A DNA stretch of 10,810 nt from NCBI GenBank assembly GCA_964553875.1, contig CAZKNH010000135.1, positions 1 through 10,810 of the forward strand, in the 5' to 3' direction. The stretch is from ZC4RG20 sp964553875. GTDB taxonomy: Bacteria > Pseudomonadota > Gammaproteobacteria > Steroidobacterales > Rariloculaceae. Within the stretch, counting starts at the first letter, position 1. Each line of letters begins with the position of its first letter. The notes below the pieces were generated by a model. The model ran no database searches. It was not told the DNA's origin and was given only the letters and a program-made list of their open reading frames with translations. The position numbers were made by a program, and so were the translations under genes. This document shows, in pieces, positions 1 through 6,506 of this stretch.

Positions 1-849
1 GAACAGGTTCTTGCCGTCCTTCGCGAGCGACTGGTGCACGTGCATGCCGTTGCCGTTGTCGCCGACGAGCGGCTTCGGCATGAAGGTCGCCGTCTTGCCG
101 TAGCTCGCGGCGACGTTGTGCACGACGTACTTCAGGACCTGCACCTGGTCGGCCTTGCGGACGAGCGTATCGAAGCGCACGCCGATCTCGCCCTGGCCGG
201 CCGTCGCGACCTCGTGATGGTGCACCTCGGGGTGGAGGCCCAGCTCCTCGAGCGCAAGACACATCGCGGAACGGATGTCGTGCTGCGAGTCGACCGGCGG
301 CACGGGGAAGTAGCCGCCCTTGACGCCCGGGCGGTGGCCCGGATTACCGTTCGGCCGCTCACGCCCGGACTGCCAATGGCCTTCGATCGAGTCGATCGCG
401 TAGAACGTCTCGTGCATCGACACGTGCCAGCGCACGTCGTCGAAGATGAAGAACTCGTTCTCGGGGCCGAAGTACGCGGTGTCGGCGATGCCCGTCGACC
501 TCAGGTAGGCCTCGGCTCGCTTCGCGAGAGAGCGCGGATCGCGCGAGTAACCCTGCATCGTCGCGGGCTCGATCACGTCGCAGCGGATGAGCAGGGTCGG
601 CTCCTCGCTGAACACGTCGAGCACCGCCGTCGAGCAGTCGGGCATCAGGATCATGTCGGACTCGTTGATCCCCTTCCATCCGGCGATCGACGACCCGTCG
701 AACATCTTGCCGTCCTCGAAGAAGCCCTCGTCGACGGTGCTCGCCGGCACCGTGACGTGCTGCTCCTTGCCGCGGGTGTCCGTCAGCCGCAAGTCGACGA
801 ACTTGACGCCCTTATCCTTCATCATCTGTAGCACTTCGGCTGGGGACAT
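1..849 (-). CDS. glnA: Glutamine synthetase type I, N-terminal part (runs off the left edge)
   Basis: Cytoplasmic dodecameric enzyme that makes glutamine from glutamate, ammonia and ATP; central to nitrogen assimilation. The ORF reads from ATG (847-849, minus) to base 1 without a stop: 283 of about 469 residues. I translated it by hand. Visible landmarks are FDGSSIAGW (residues 50-58, with latch Asp51), the metal/substrate motif PENEFF (129-134, Glu130 and Glu132), NPGHRPGVKGGYFPVPPVD (169-187), Glu213, Glu221 and NGNGMHVHQS (265-274, His270). Each is one residue later than its E. coli counterpart, so the fragment is complete and active-looking. The adenylylation tyrosine (E. coli Tyr397) lies outside the window, so the GSI-beta subtype is inferred. 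A clear GGAGG sits five bases before the ATG. It is transcribed away from the GlyRS operon, from a sigma54/NtrC-type promoter region at 947-1085. Confidence 0.97.
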   Translation of the reverse strand, partial: MSPAEVLQMMKDKGVKFVDLRLTDTRGKEQHVTVPASTVDEGFFEDGKMFDGSSIAGWKGINESDMILMPDCSTAVLDVFSEEPTLLIRCDVIEPATMQGYSRDPRSLAKRAEAYLRSTGIADTAYFGPENEFFIFDDVRWHVSMHETFYAIDSIEGHWQSGRERPNGNPGHRPGVKGGYFPVPPVDSQHDIRSAMCLALEELGLHPEVHHHEVATAGQGEIGVRFDTLVRKADQVQVLKYVVHNVAASYGKTATFMPKPLVGDNGNGMHVHQSLAKDGKNLF

Positions 850-912
850 GGTTTCCTCCAATTCAAAGTCTTCTGCCGTTGCCTGCGCTCGACCGGAGTC
901 GGCGATCTGTAC

Positions 913-929
913 CGGAGCCCTCTGCTCCG
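913..929 (-). other. Hairpin at the 5' end of the glnA leader RNA
   Basis: CGGAGC (913-918) and GCTCCG (924-929) form a perfect six-pair stem with a five-base loop. It begins about seven bases into the transcript predicted from the sigma54 promoter. A 5'-terminal hairpin could stabilise the mRNA. There is no U-run, so it does not look like a terminator. The function is inference only. Confidence 0.4.
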
Positions 930-946
930 ATTCGGGGCCATCCTGG

Positions 947-962
947 TGCACCATCTGTGCCA
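947..962 (-). promoter_or_regulatory. Sigma54 (RpoN) -24/-12 promoter of glnA
   Basis: On the minus strand the sequence reads TGGCACAGATGGTGCA. Against the RpoN consensus TGGCAC-N5-TTGC it has a perfect -24 element and a -12 element with one mismatch (GTGC). The invariant GG (961/960) and GC (949/948) are exactly 10 bases apart. The predicted start is near 936, giving a leader of about 87 nt before glnA. The two NtrC-type sites upstream support it strongly. Confidence 0.8.
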
Positions 963-1036
963 GCCCCTAGTTTCGTGGTAAGTGTCTGAATCGAAGACTG
1001 AAACGAATCGAGCGGTCGCTCCGGGGGCGGCGCGAT

Positions 1037-1053
1037 TGCACTACTGTGGTGCC
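1037..1053 (-). promoter_or_regulatory. NtrC (GlnG) binding site, promoter-proximal enhancer of glnA
   Basis: TGCACTACTGTGGTGCC matches the NtrC pattern TGCACC-N5-GGTGCA at 10 of 12 specified positions. Its centre (1045) is about 109 bp upstream of the predicted sigma54 start; the proximal strong NtrC site of E. coli glnA is centred near -108. It probably binds phosphorylated NtrC under nitrogen limitation. Confidence 0.75.
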
Positions 1054-1068
1054 GCGGCGCGTCCATGA

Positions 1069-1085
1069 TGCGCCGTTTTGGTGCA
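1069..1085 (-). promoter_or_regulatory. NtrC (GlnG) binding site, distal enhancer of glnA
   Basis: TGCGCCGTTTTGGTGCA matches the NtrC pattern at 11 of 12 specified positions. Its centre (1077) is 32 bp, about three helical turns, from the proximal site and about 141 bp upstream of the predicted start, as in E. coli (near -140). Same-face spacing favours cooperative binding of two NtrC dimers. It lies about 70 bp upstream of the likely GlyRS transcription start, so an effect on that operon cannot be excluded. Confidence 0.75.
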
Positions 1086-1142
1086 TCCCGCCACCCTCCG
1101 CGCACTCGTTTGCGCCGTGCGGGCTCGCGTCTCGCGTTCGCT

Positions 1143-1148
1143 TATACT
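1143..1148 (+). promoter_or_regulatory. Likely -10 element of the GlyRS-gmhB-plsC operon
   Basis: TATACT matches the sigma70 -10 consensus at five of six bases and lies 38 bp before the GlyRS start codon. That puts the transcript start near 1155 with a leader of about 32 nt. I find no good -35 hexamer at the usual spacing (about 1119-1126 is GC-rich), so this rests on the -10 alone. Confidence 0.4.
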
Positions 1149-1186
1149 GGCGCGCTTCCTCTTCGCGACCTGCGGAGCGAAACGTC

Positions 1187-2740
1187 ATGGTGTCGATGGA
1201 AAAGCTCGTGTCCCTCAGCAAGCGCCGCGGCTTCATCTTCCCGTCGAGCGAGATCTACGGCGGGTTGAACGGCTGCTGGGATTACGGCCCGCTCGGCGTC
1301 GAGCTCAAGCGCAATCTCAAGGCCGCGTGGTGGGACGACATGATCGCGCACCACGATGAGACAACGGCGCCGCCGGGCGCGCCGTCGGCGTTCGCGATGG
1401 TCGGCCTCGACGCTGCGATCCTGATGAACCCGCGCGTCTGGGAGGCAAGCGGGCACGTCGGCGGCTTCGCCGACCCGATGGTCGATTGTCGCGAGACCCG
1501 CGCCCGGTATCGCGCCGATCAGCTCGTCGTGTTCCGCGTGCTCTTCGACGGCGAGCCCGCGGATGCCCCGCTCTTCGCGTCGCCGGGCGAATGGGGCAAA
1601 TCCACCGAGGAAGAGCTCGTCGAGCCGCACCGGAAGCGCATCGCGAGCCTCGCGAAGCAGCATCGGGACAAAGCGATGCGGATCGAGGCCGTGCCGAACG
1701 CGCTCGAGGACGAGGCGCAGCGGCGCCGCGTGCTCGCGCCGGGCGCGAGCGAGCCCGGGTCGCTGACCGCGCCGCGCGCGTTCAATCTGATGTTCAAGAC
1801 GCACGTCGGCGCGCTCGAGGACGCGTCGAGCGTCACGTACCTGCGGCCCGAGACCGCGCAGGGCATCTTCGTGAACTTCCGGAACGTGCTGGATACGACG
1901 CGGGTGCGCGTGCCGTTCGGCATCGGGCAGATCGGCAAGGCGTTCCGCAACGAGATCAACCCGCGCAACTTCACGTTCCGGAGCCGCGAGTTCGAGCAGA
2001 TGGAGATCGAGTTCTTCTGCCGGCCCGAGGAGGCGGCGGACTGGTACCGCTACTGGCGCGACCGCCGCTACGCGTGGTACGTGTCGCTCGGCATGCGCCG
2101 CGAGAACCTCGAGCTGCGGGAGCACGAGCCGTCGGAGCTTGCACACTATGCGGCAAGCTGCGCGGATGTCGAATACCGCTTCCCGTTCGGGCAGAGCGAG
2201 CTCGAGGGTATCGCGCACCGCTCCGACTTCGACCTGCGTCAGCACATGCAGATGAGCGGCAAGGACCTGCGCTACGTCGACGACCTCGAGCCCGACCCGG
2301 AGAAGCGCAAGTACCTGCCGTACGTGATCGAGCCGTCGGCGGGCGCTGACCGAGCGGCGCTCGCGTTTCTCTGCGATGCGTATGACGAGGACGAGGTCGG
2401 CGGCGAGCCGCGCACGGTGCTGCGTTTTCATCCGCGGCTCGCACCGATCAAGGTCGCGGTGCTCCCGCTGGTCCGGAAGGACGGGATGGCCGAGGCCGCG
2501 CTCGACCTCTATCGGCGCCTGCGGAAGCGCTTCACGGCTTACTACGACGAGAAGGCGGCGATCGGACGCCGCTACCGTCGGCAGGACGAGGCGGGCACGC
2601 CGTTCTGCGTGACGATCGACGGCGAGACGCTGTCGGATAGCACCGTAACGGTGCGAGACCGCGATACGTGCGCGCAGACGCGCGTCGCGGTCGACCGGCT
2701 CGTCGAGTACCTCGGGGAGCGGATCGAGGGCCGGGATTGA
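1187..2740 (+). CDS. glyQS: Glycine--tRNA ligase, single-chain dimeric (eukaryote/archaeal-like) type
   Basis: Charges tRNA-Gly with glycine using ATP; class II synthetase, expected homodimer in the cytoplasm; 517 residues. Family landmarks are the N-terminal KRRGFIFPSSEIYGGLNG and DYGPLG (12-37), WEASGHVGGFADPMVDC (85-101), FNLMFKTHVG (199-208), RPETAQGIFVNF (220-231), motif 2 FRNEINPRNFTFRSREFEQM (253-272), motif 3 region PYVIEPSAGADRA (378-390), and a C-terminal anticodon-binding domain from about LAPIKVAVLPL (418-428). The start ATG at 1187 has GGAG nine bases upstream; ATG 1196 is an alternative. This is not the alpha2-beta2 GlyQ/GlyS enzyme usual in gammaproteobacteria. Two oddities: the cysteines that normally form a zinc-type CxxC...CPxCG pair are mostly gone (only Cys101 remains; 184-193 has none), and a short Ala/Pro-rich insert sits at about 58-70. 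It heads an operon with gmhB. Confidence 0.95.
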   Translation: MVSMEKLVSLSKRRGFIFPSSEIYGGLNGCWDYGPLGVELKRNLKAAWWDDMIAHHDETTAPPGAPSAFAMVGLDAAILMNPRVWEASGHVGGFADPMVDCRETRARYRADQLVVFRVLFDGEPADAPLFASPGEWGKSTEEELVEPHRKRIASLAKQHRDKAMRIEAVPNALEDEAQRRRVLAPGASEPGSLTAPRAFNLMFKTHVGALEDASSVTYLRPETAQGIFVNFRNVLDTTRVRVPFGIGQIGKAFRNEINPRNFTFRSREFEQMEIEFFCRPEEAADWYRYWRDRRYAWYVSLGMRRENLELREHEPSELAHYAASCADVEYRFPFGQSELEGIAHRSDFDLRQHMQMSGKDLRYVDDLEPDPEKRKYLPYVIEPSAGADRAALAFLCDAYDEDEVGGEPRTVLRFHPRLAPIKVAVLPLVRKDGMAEAALDLYRRLRKRFTAYYDEKAAIGRRYRRQDEAGTPFCVTIDGETLSDSTVTVRDRDTCAQTRVAVDRLVEYLGERIEGRD

Positions 2741-3276
2741 AAAGAAGGCTGATCGTGCTCGACCGTGACGGCGTGATCAACGCGGATTCGGACGACTACG
2801 TGAAGTCGCCCGACGAGTGGCGGCCGCTGCCCGGTAGCCTCGATGCAATCGCGCGACTCACGCGCGCGGGCTTCGACGTCGTCGTCGCGACGAACCAGTC
2901 CGGTATCGGTCGGGGCCTGTTCTCGGCCGAGACGCTCGACGCGATCCATGCGCGGATGCACGAGGCCGTTGCGGCGGCGGGCGGCGAGATCAAGGCGATC
3001 TACGTCTGCCCGCATCGTCCTGAGGACGACTGCGCCTGCCGCAAGCCGCGCCCCGGGCTGCTCGAGCGGATCTCACAGGACTTCGGCCGGACGCTCGACG
3101 GCGTGCCCTTCGTCGGGGACAAGCTGGCCGATGTCGAGGCGGCGGTCGCGGCCGGTGCACGCCCTGTCTTCGTGCGGACGCCGGAGCGCGCAGCGGACGA
3201 GGCCCGTGCGCGGGCGCTCGGCGCCGAGGTGTTCCCGAGCCTCGCAGCGGCGGTCGAGGCCCTGCTTGCGGAGTGA
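2737..3276 (+). CDS. gmhB: D-glycero-beta-D-manno-heptose-1,7-bisphosphate 7-phosphatase
   Basis: HAD-superfamily phosphatase that removes the 7-phosphate of heptose bisphosphate in ADP-heptose synthesis for the LPS inner core; cytoplasmic. It has 179 residues (E. coli about 191). HAD motif I is DRDG (Asp9 nucleophile, Asp11); motif II lies in ATNQSG (51-56); the zinc-binding set is Cys91-x-His93 with Cys99-x-Cys101; Lys103 follows in CRKPRPG; motif IV is GDKLAD (127-132). The zinc loop is shorter than in E. coli. The start is TTG at 2737, overlapping the GlyRS stop as TTGA, with GAGG seven bases upstream. No ATG fits before the conserved LIVLDRDG. The overlap implies translational coupling. 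The GlyRS-gmhB-acyltransferase neighbourhood is known from Pseudomonas. A histidinol-phosphatase-like role is less likely given the zinc loop. Confidence 0.93.
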   Translation: MKRRLIVLDRDGVINADSDDYVKSPDEWRPLPGSLDAIARLTRAGFDVVVATNQSGIGRGLFSAETLDAIHARMHEAVAAAGGEIKAIYVCPHRPEDDCACRKPRPGLLERISQDFGRTLDGVPFVGDKLADVEAAVAAGARPVFVRTPERAADEARARALGAEVFPSLAAAVEALLAE

Positions 3277-3290
3277 CGCGGAGTCGGCCG

Positions 3291-4058
3291 ATGGGTCAGT
3301 GGGTCAGGTCGGTCCTGTTCACGATCTTCCTGTTTCTGTCGGTGCCGCTCTACGCGCCGATCGTGCTGCTCACGGCGCCTTTCCCTCGGCGCGTCGCCTA
3401 TCGCAGCGTGCTCTATTGGATCGACGCGCAGCTCTTCATGCTGGAGAAGCTCTGCGGCCTGCGCTACGAGGTCGACGGCAAGGAGCACCTGCCGGCGGAG
3501 CCGAGCATCGTGCTGATGAAGCATTCGTCGACGTGGGAGACGCTCGCGCAGCTCAGGCTCTTTCCACGGCAGACGTGGGTGCTGAAGCGCGAGCTCATGT
3601 GGGCGCCTTTCTTCGGCTGGGCGCTGAAGCTCTTGAGGCCCATCGCGATCGATCGCCGCGGGGGACGCGCCGCGGTCGAGCAGGTCATCGCGCAGGGGCG
3701 CGAGCGGCTCGAGGAAGGTCTCTGGGTCGTGATCTTCCCGGAGGGGACGCGCGTGCCCTATGGACAAACGGGCCGCTTCGGGCTGAGCGGCGCGCTCCTC
3801 GCGTCGGCCGTGGGCAAGCCCGTCATCCCGGTCGCGCACGACGCGGGACGCTACTGGCCTCGCCGCGGCTGGCTGAAGCGTGCCGGGACGATCCGCGTGC
3901 GCATCGGAGCGCCGATCCCGACGGCCGGCCGTGACCCGCGCGAGGTCATGGCCGAAGTACGCGCGTGGATCGAGCAAGCCGTCGCCGAGATCGACGCGGC
4001 GCCCGCCGCGAACGGCGAGCGCCTGGCTGGAGAGGAAGAGAGCCGAGCGGTCGGCTGA
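3291..4058 (+). CDS. plsC: PlsC-family 1-acyl-sn-glycerol-3-phosphate acyltransferase (LPLAT)
   Basis: Inner-membrane acyltransferase, probably transferring a fatty acyl group to lysophosphatidic acid or another lysophospholipid in phospholipid synthesis or remodelling; 255 residues. A hydrophobic segment at about 7-30 should be a membrane anchor. Family motifs: block I KHSSTWE (77-83, catalytic-type His78), block III FPEGTR (149-154), block IV VIPVAHDAG (178-186). Block I is H-x4-E instead of the textbook H-x4-D. The C-terminal tail (about 235-255) is Ala/Glu-rich and probably not catalytic. I chose ATG 3291 because GGAG sits seven bases upstream. A GTG at 3273 overlapping the gmhB stop (GTGA) would add six residues and is possible. 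It converges on gyrB with only 15 bp between stops. The exact acyl acceptor is unknown; Pseudomonas relatives at this locus are named lptA. Confidence 0.88.
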   Translation: MGQWVRSVLFTIFLFLSVPLYAPIVLLTAPFPRRVAYRSVLYWIDAQLFMLEKLCGLRYEVDGKEHLPAEPSIVLMKHSSTWETLAQLRLFPRQTWVLKRELMWAPFFGWALKLLRPIAIDRRGGRAAVEQVIAQGRERLEEGLWVVIFPEGTRVPYGQTGRFGLSGALLASAVGKPVIPVAHDAGRYWPRRGWLKRAGTIRVRIGAPIPTAGRDPREVMAEVRAWIEQAVAEIDAAPAANGERLAGEEESRAVG

Positions 4059-4077
4059 CCGAAACGCGTACGGTCAG
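4055..4077. terminator. Inverted repeat between convergent plsC and gyrB, possible bidirectional terminator
   Basis: CTGACCG (4055-4061) and CGGTCAG (4071-4077) are perfect seven-base inverted copies with a nine-base loop. The left arm contains the plsC stop TGA (4056-4058) and the right arm contains the gyrB stop (TGA on minus, 4074-4076). There is no U-tract on either strand, so intrinsic termination would be weak. It may instead act as a 3'-end stabiliser. Confidence 0.5.
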
Positions 4078-6488
4078 ACGTCGAGATTGGAGGCGAGGAG
4101 CGCGTTCCGCTCGATGAATTCGCGACGCGGCTCGACCTGGTCGCCCATCAGCGTGCTGAAGATCTCGTCCGCGGCGACGGCATCCTCGATCCTCACCTGC
4201 ATCAGCCGACGCGTCTTCGGGTTCACGGTCGTCTCCCAGAGCTGCTCCGGATTCATCTCGCCGAGACCCTTGTAACGCTGGATCGTCTGGCCCTTCTTCG
4301 CCTGGGCCATCATCCACTCGACCGCTTCCGGGAACGTCGCAACTTCCTTACGTTCATTGCCGCGCAGGACATACGCGCCGGGCGACAAGAGATCCTTGAA
4401 GCTCGCGCCGATCGTCACGATCCGTTGATATTCCGGAGAACGGAAAAATCCCGGCTGCAACTGCTTCGTCGTCGTGACGCCGTGATATTCTCGTGTCACA
4501 TATATCACCGGATCTGCAGCGGTCCCGCCAGGCTGATAATGCACGCGATAGCGGGGACCCGCGCCGTTCAGCGCCTTGAGCCGCTCCTCGAGCTTCGCGG
4601 TCCAGTCGCGCATGTGCTCCGCGTCCTCGAGCTGCTCGGACGAGATCGACGGCAGCCACATCAACGCGTGCAGCACGTTCGGGTCATAGCGTTTGCCCCA
4701 GCGCTCGATGATGGCCTTCGCCTCCATGTACTCCCGCGCGAGCTGCTCGAGCGTCTCGCCCTGGATCGCGGAGCCGTCCTGTCCCGTGTAGAGCGTCGCC
4801 TCCTCGACCGCATGCCGAAGCAGCAGCGCGTTCAGCTCGGCGTCGTCCTTCACGTAGACCTCGGTCTTGCCCCGCTTCACCTTATAGAGCGGCGGCTGCG
4901 CGATGTAGACATGGCCGCGCTCGATCAGCTCCGGCATCTGCCGGTAGAAGAACGTCAATAGGAGCGTCCGGATGTGCGAGCCGTCGACGTCCGCGTCGGT
5001 CATGATGATGATCCGGTGGTAGCGCAGGTTGTCCGGATCGAACTCCTCGCGACCGACCCCGCAGCCCAAGGCCGTGATCAGCGTGCCGACCTCGGGAGAC
5101 TGTAACATCTTGTCAAATCTAGCTTTTTCGACGTTCAGGATCTTGCCCTTCAGCGGCAGCACGGCCTGCGTACGGCGATCCCTGCCCTGCTTCGCGGAGC
5201 CGCCCGCGGAATCGCCCTCGACGAGGAAGAGCTCGGACAGCGCCGGATCCTTCTCCTGGCAGTCCGCAAGCTTGCCGGGCAGCCCTGCGACATCGAGGGC
5301 GCTCTTGCGGCGCGTCATCTCGCGTGCCTTGCGCGCCGCCTCGCGCGCCCGGGCCGCTTCGATGATCTTGCCGACGATGATCTTCGCCTCGGCCGGATGC
5401 TCGAGCAGGAACGACGCGAGCCGCTCCGCGACGATCGATTCCACGACGGACTTGACCTCGGACGAGACGAGCTTGTCCTTCGTCTGCGACGAGAACTTCG
5501 GATCCGGCAGCTTCACGGAGAGGACGGCGGTCAGACCCTCTCGGGCGTCGTCGCCGGTCGGGCTGATCTTCTCGCGCTTAGCGATGCCCTCGCTCTCGAT
5601 GTAGTGGTTCAGCGTCCGCGTCATCGCGGCGCGGAACCCGGCGAGGTGCGTGCCGCCGTCGCGCTGCGGGATGTTGTTCGTGTAGCAGAACATCGACTCC
5701 TGATAGCTGTCGTTCCACTGCAGCGCCGCCTCGACCTGAACGTCTCCCCGCTTGTCCTGGAAATAGATGATCGTCTGGTGCAGCGGCGTCTTGCTGCGGT
5801 TCAAGTGCGCGACGAACGCCTTGATTCCGCCTTCGAACTCGAAGACGTCGCTGCGGTTGTCCCGCTCGTCGGTCAGCGTGATCTTGACGCCGGAATTCAG
5901 GAAAGAAAGCTCCCTGAGGCGCTTCGCGAGCGTGTCGTAGTCGAACTCGAGGTTCGAGAAGACCTTCGGGCTCGGCTGGAACGTGATCGTCGTCCCCGTC
6001 CGGTCCGTCGTCCCGATCTCGGCGAGCGGCGCGAGCGGCTCCCCGTTCGAGTACTTCTGCTGGTAGACCTTGCCGCCGCGATAAATCGTCAGGATCAGCG
6101 ATTCCGACAACGCGTTGACGACGGACACACCGACGCCATGCAGGCCGCCGGAGACCTTGTACGAGTTGTCGTCGAATTTGCCGCCGGCGTGCAGCACGGT
6201 CATGATGACCTCGGCCGCGGAGCGCCCTTCGTCGGGGTGGATATCGACCGGAATGCCCCGGCCGTTGTCGGCGACCGTCACGGACTCGTCCGGATGGATC
6301 GTGACGTTGATTTCGTTGCAGTATCCGGCCAGAGCTTCGTCGATCGAGTTATCGACGACCTCGAAGACCATGTGGTGGAGGCCCGTGCCGTCATCGGTGT
6401 CCCCGATGTACATGCCGGGCCGCTTCCGGACCGCTTCGAGGCCCTTTAAGACCTTGATATTTCTGGACGTGTACTCGCTCTGACTCAT
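4074..6488 (-). CDS. gyrB: DNA gyrase subunit B
   Basis: ATPase subunit of the A2B2 type II topoisomerase that introduces negative supercoils; 804 residues, the same as E. coli GyrB. The GHKL ATPase domain has Glu43, Asn47, Asp74 and GGLHGVG (114-120). The transducer domain follows. The TOPRIM domain has EGDSAGGSAKQGRDRR (424-439), PLKGKILNVEKARFDKML (445-462) and TDADVDGSH (497-505). The long region after it is the insertion typical of proteobacterial GyrB, and QRYKGLGEMNP lies near the C-terminus. Asp426, Lys447 and Ser464 match the E. coli residues linked to quinolone response in unmutated form, and Arg137 matches the coumarin-contact Arg136. Start ATG (6486-6488) lies 18 bp after the recF stop. 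No strong Shine-Dalgarno is visible. An extended -10 promoter inside the end of recF probably gives gyrB its own transcript. Confidence 0.98.
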   Translation of the reverse strand: MSQSEYTSRNIKVLKGLEAVRKRPGMYIGDTDDGTGLHHMVFEVVDNSIDEALAGYCNEINVTIHPDESVTVADNGRGIPVDIHPDEGRSAAEVIMTVLHAGGKFDDNSYKVSGGLHGVGVSVVNALSESLILTIYRGGKVYQQKYSNGEPLAPLAEIGTTDRTGTTITFQPSPKVFSNLEFDYDTLAKRLRELSFLNSGVKITLTDERDNRSDVFEFEGGIKAFVAHLNRSKTPLHQTIIYFQDKRGDVQVEAALQWNDSYQESMFCYTNNIPQRDGGTHLAGFRAAMTRTLNHYIESEGIAKREKISPTGDDAREGLTAVLSVKLPDPKFSSQTKDKLVSSEVKSVVESIVAERLASFLLEHPAEAKIIVGKIIEAARAREAARKAREMTRRKSALDVAGLPGKLADCQEKDPALSELFLVEGDSAGGSAKQGRDRRTQAVLPLKGKILNVEKARFDKMLQSPEVGTLITALGCGVGREEFDPDNLRYHRIIIMTDADVDGSHIRTLLLTFFYRQMPELIERGHVYIAQPPLYKVKRGKTEVYVKDDAELNALLLRHAVEEATLYTGQDGSAIQGETLEQLAREYMEAKAIIERWGKRYDPNVLHALMWLPSISSEQLEDAEHMRDWTAKLEERLKALNGAGPRYRVHYQPGGTAADPVIYVTREYHGVTTTKQLQPGFFRSPEYQRIVTIGASFKDLLSPGAYVLRGNERKEVATFPEAVEWMMAQAKKGQTIQRYKGLGEMNPEQLWETTVNPKTRRLMQVRIEDAVAADEIFSTLMGDQVEPRREFIERNALLASNLDV

Positions 6489-6506
6489 CGGTTTGCAAAA
6501 CTTGCG

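Noticed and set aside
34..831. A 265-codon open frame on plus across the glnA region
   Set aside because: It is the antisense of glnA, whose catalytic motifs are clear on minus.
943..952. TGGTGCACCA palindrome as an extra NtrC site
   Set aside because: The half sites overlap instead of being separated by five bases, and the sequence is part of the sigma54 -12 region.
850..1186. A small gene in the glnA-GlyRS spacer
   Set aside because: The short open frames there have no plausible ribosome site or family match, and the region is explained by the two promoters and the NtrC sites.
1142..2431. A 429-codon open frame on minus, antisense to GlyRS
   Set aside because: It has Arg/Leu/Val-rich composition, no motif, and overlaps the GlyRS gene almost fully; an antisense shadow.
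3000..3977. A 325-codon open frame on minus across gmhB and plsC
   Set aside because: It spans two well-supported plus-strand genes and has shadow-type composition.
5397..6449. A 350-codon open frame on plus, antisense to gyrB
   Set aside because: It is low-complexity Arg/Val/Asp-rich translation of the gyrB complement, with no family resemblance.
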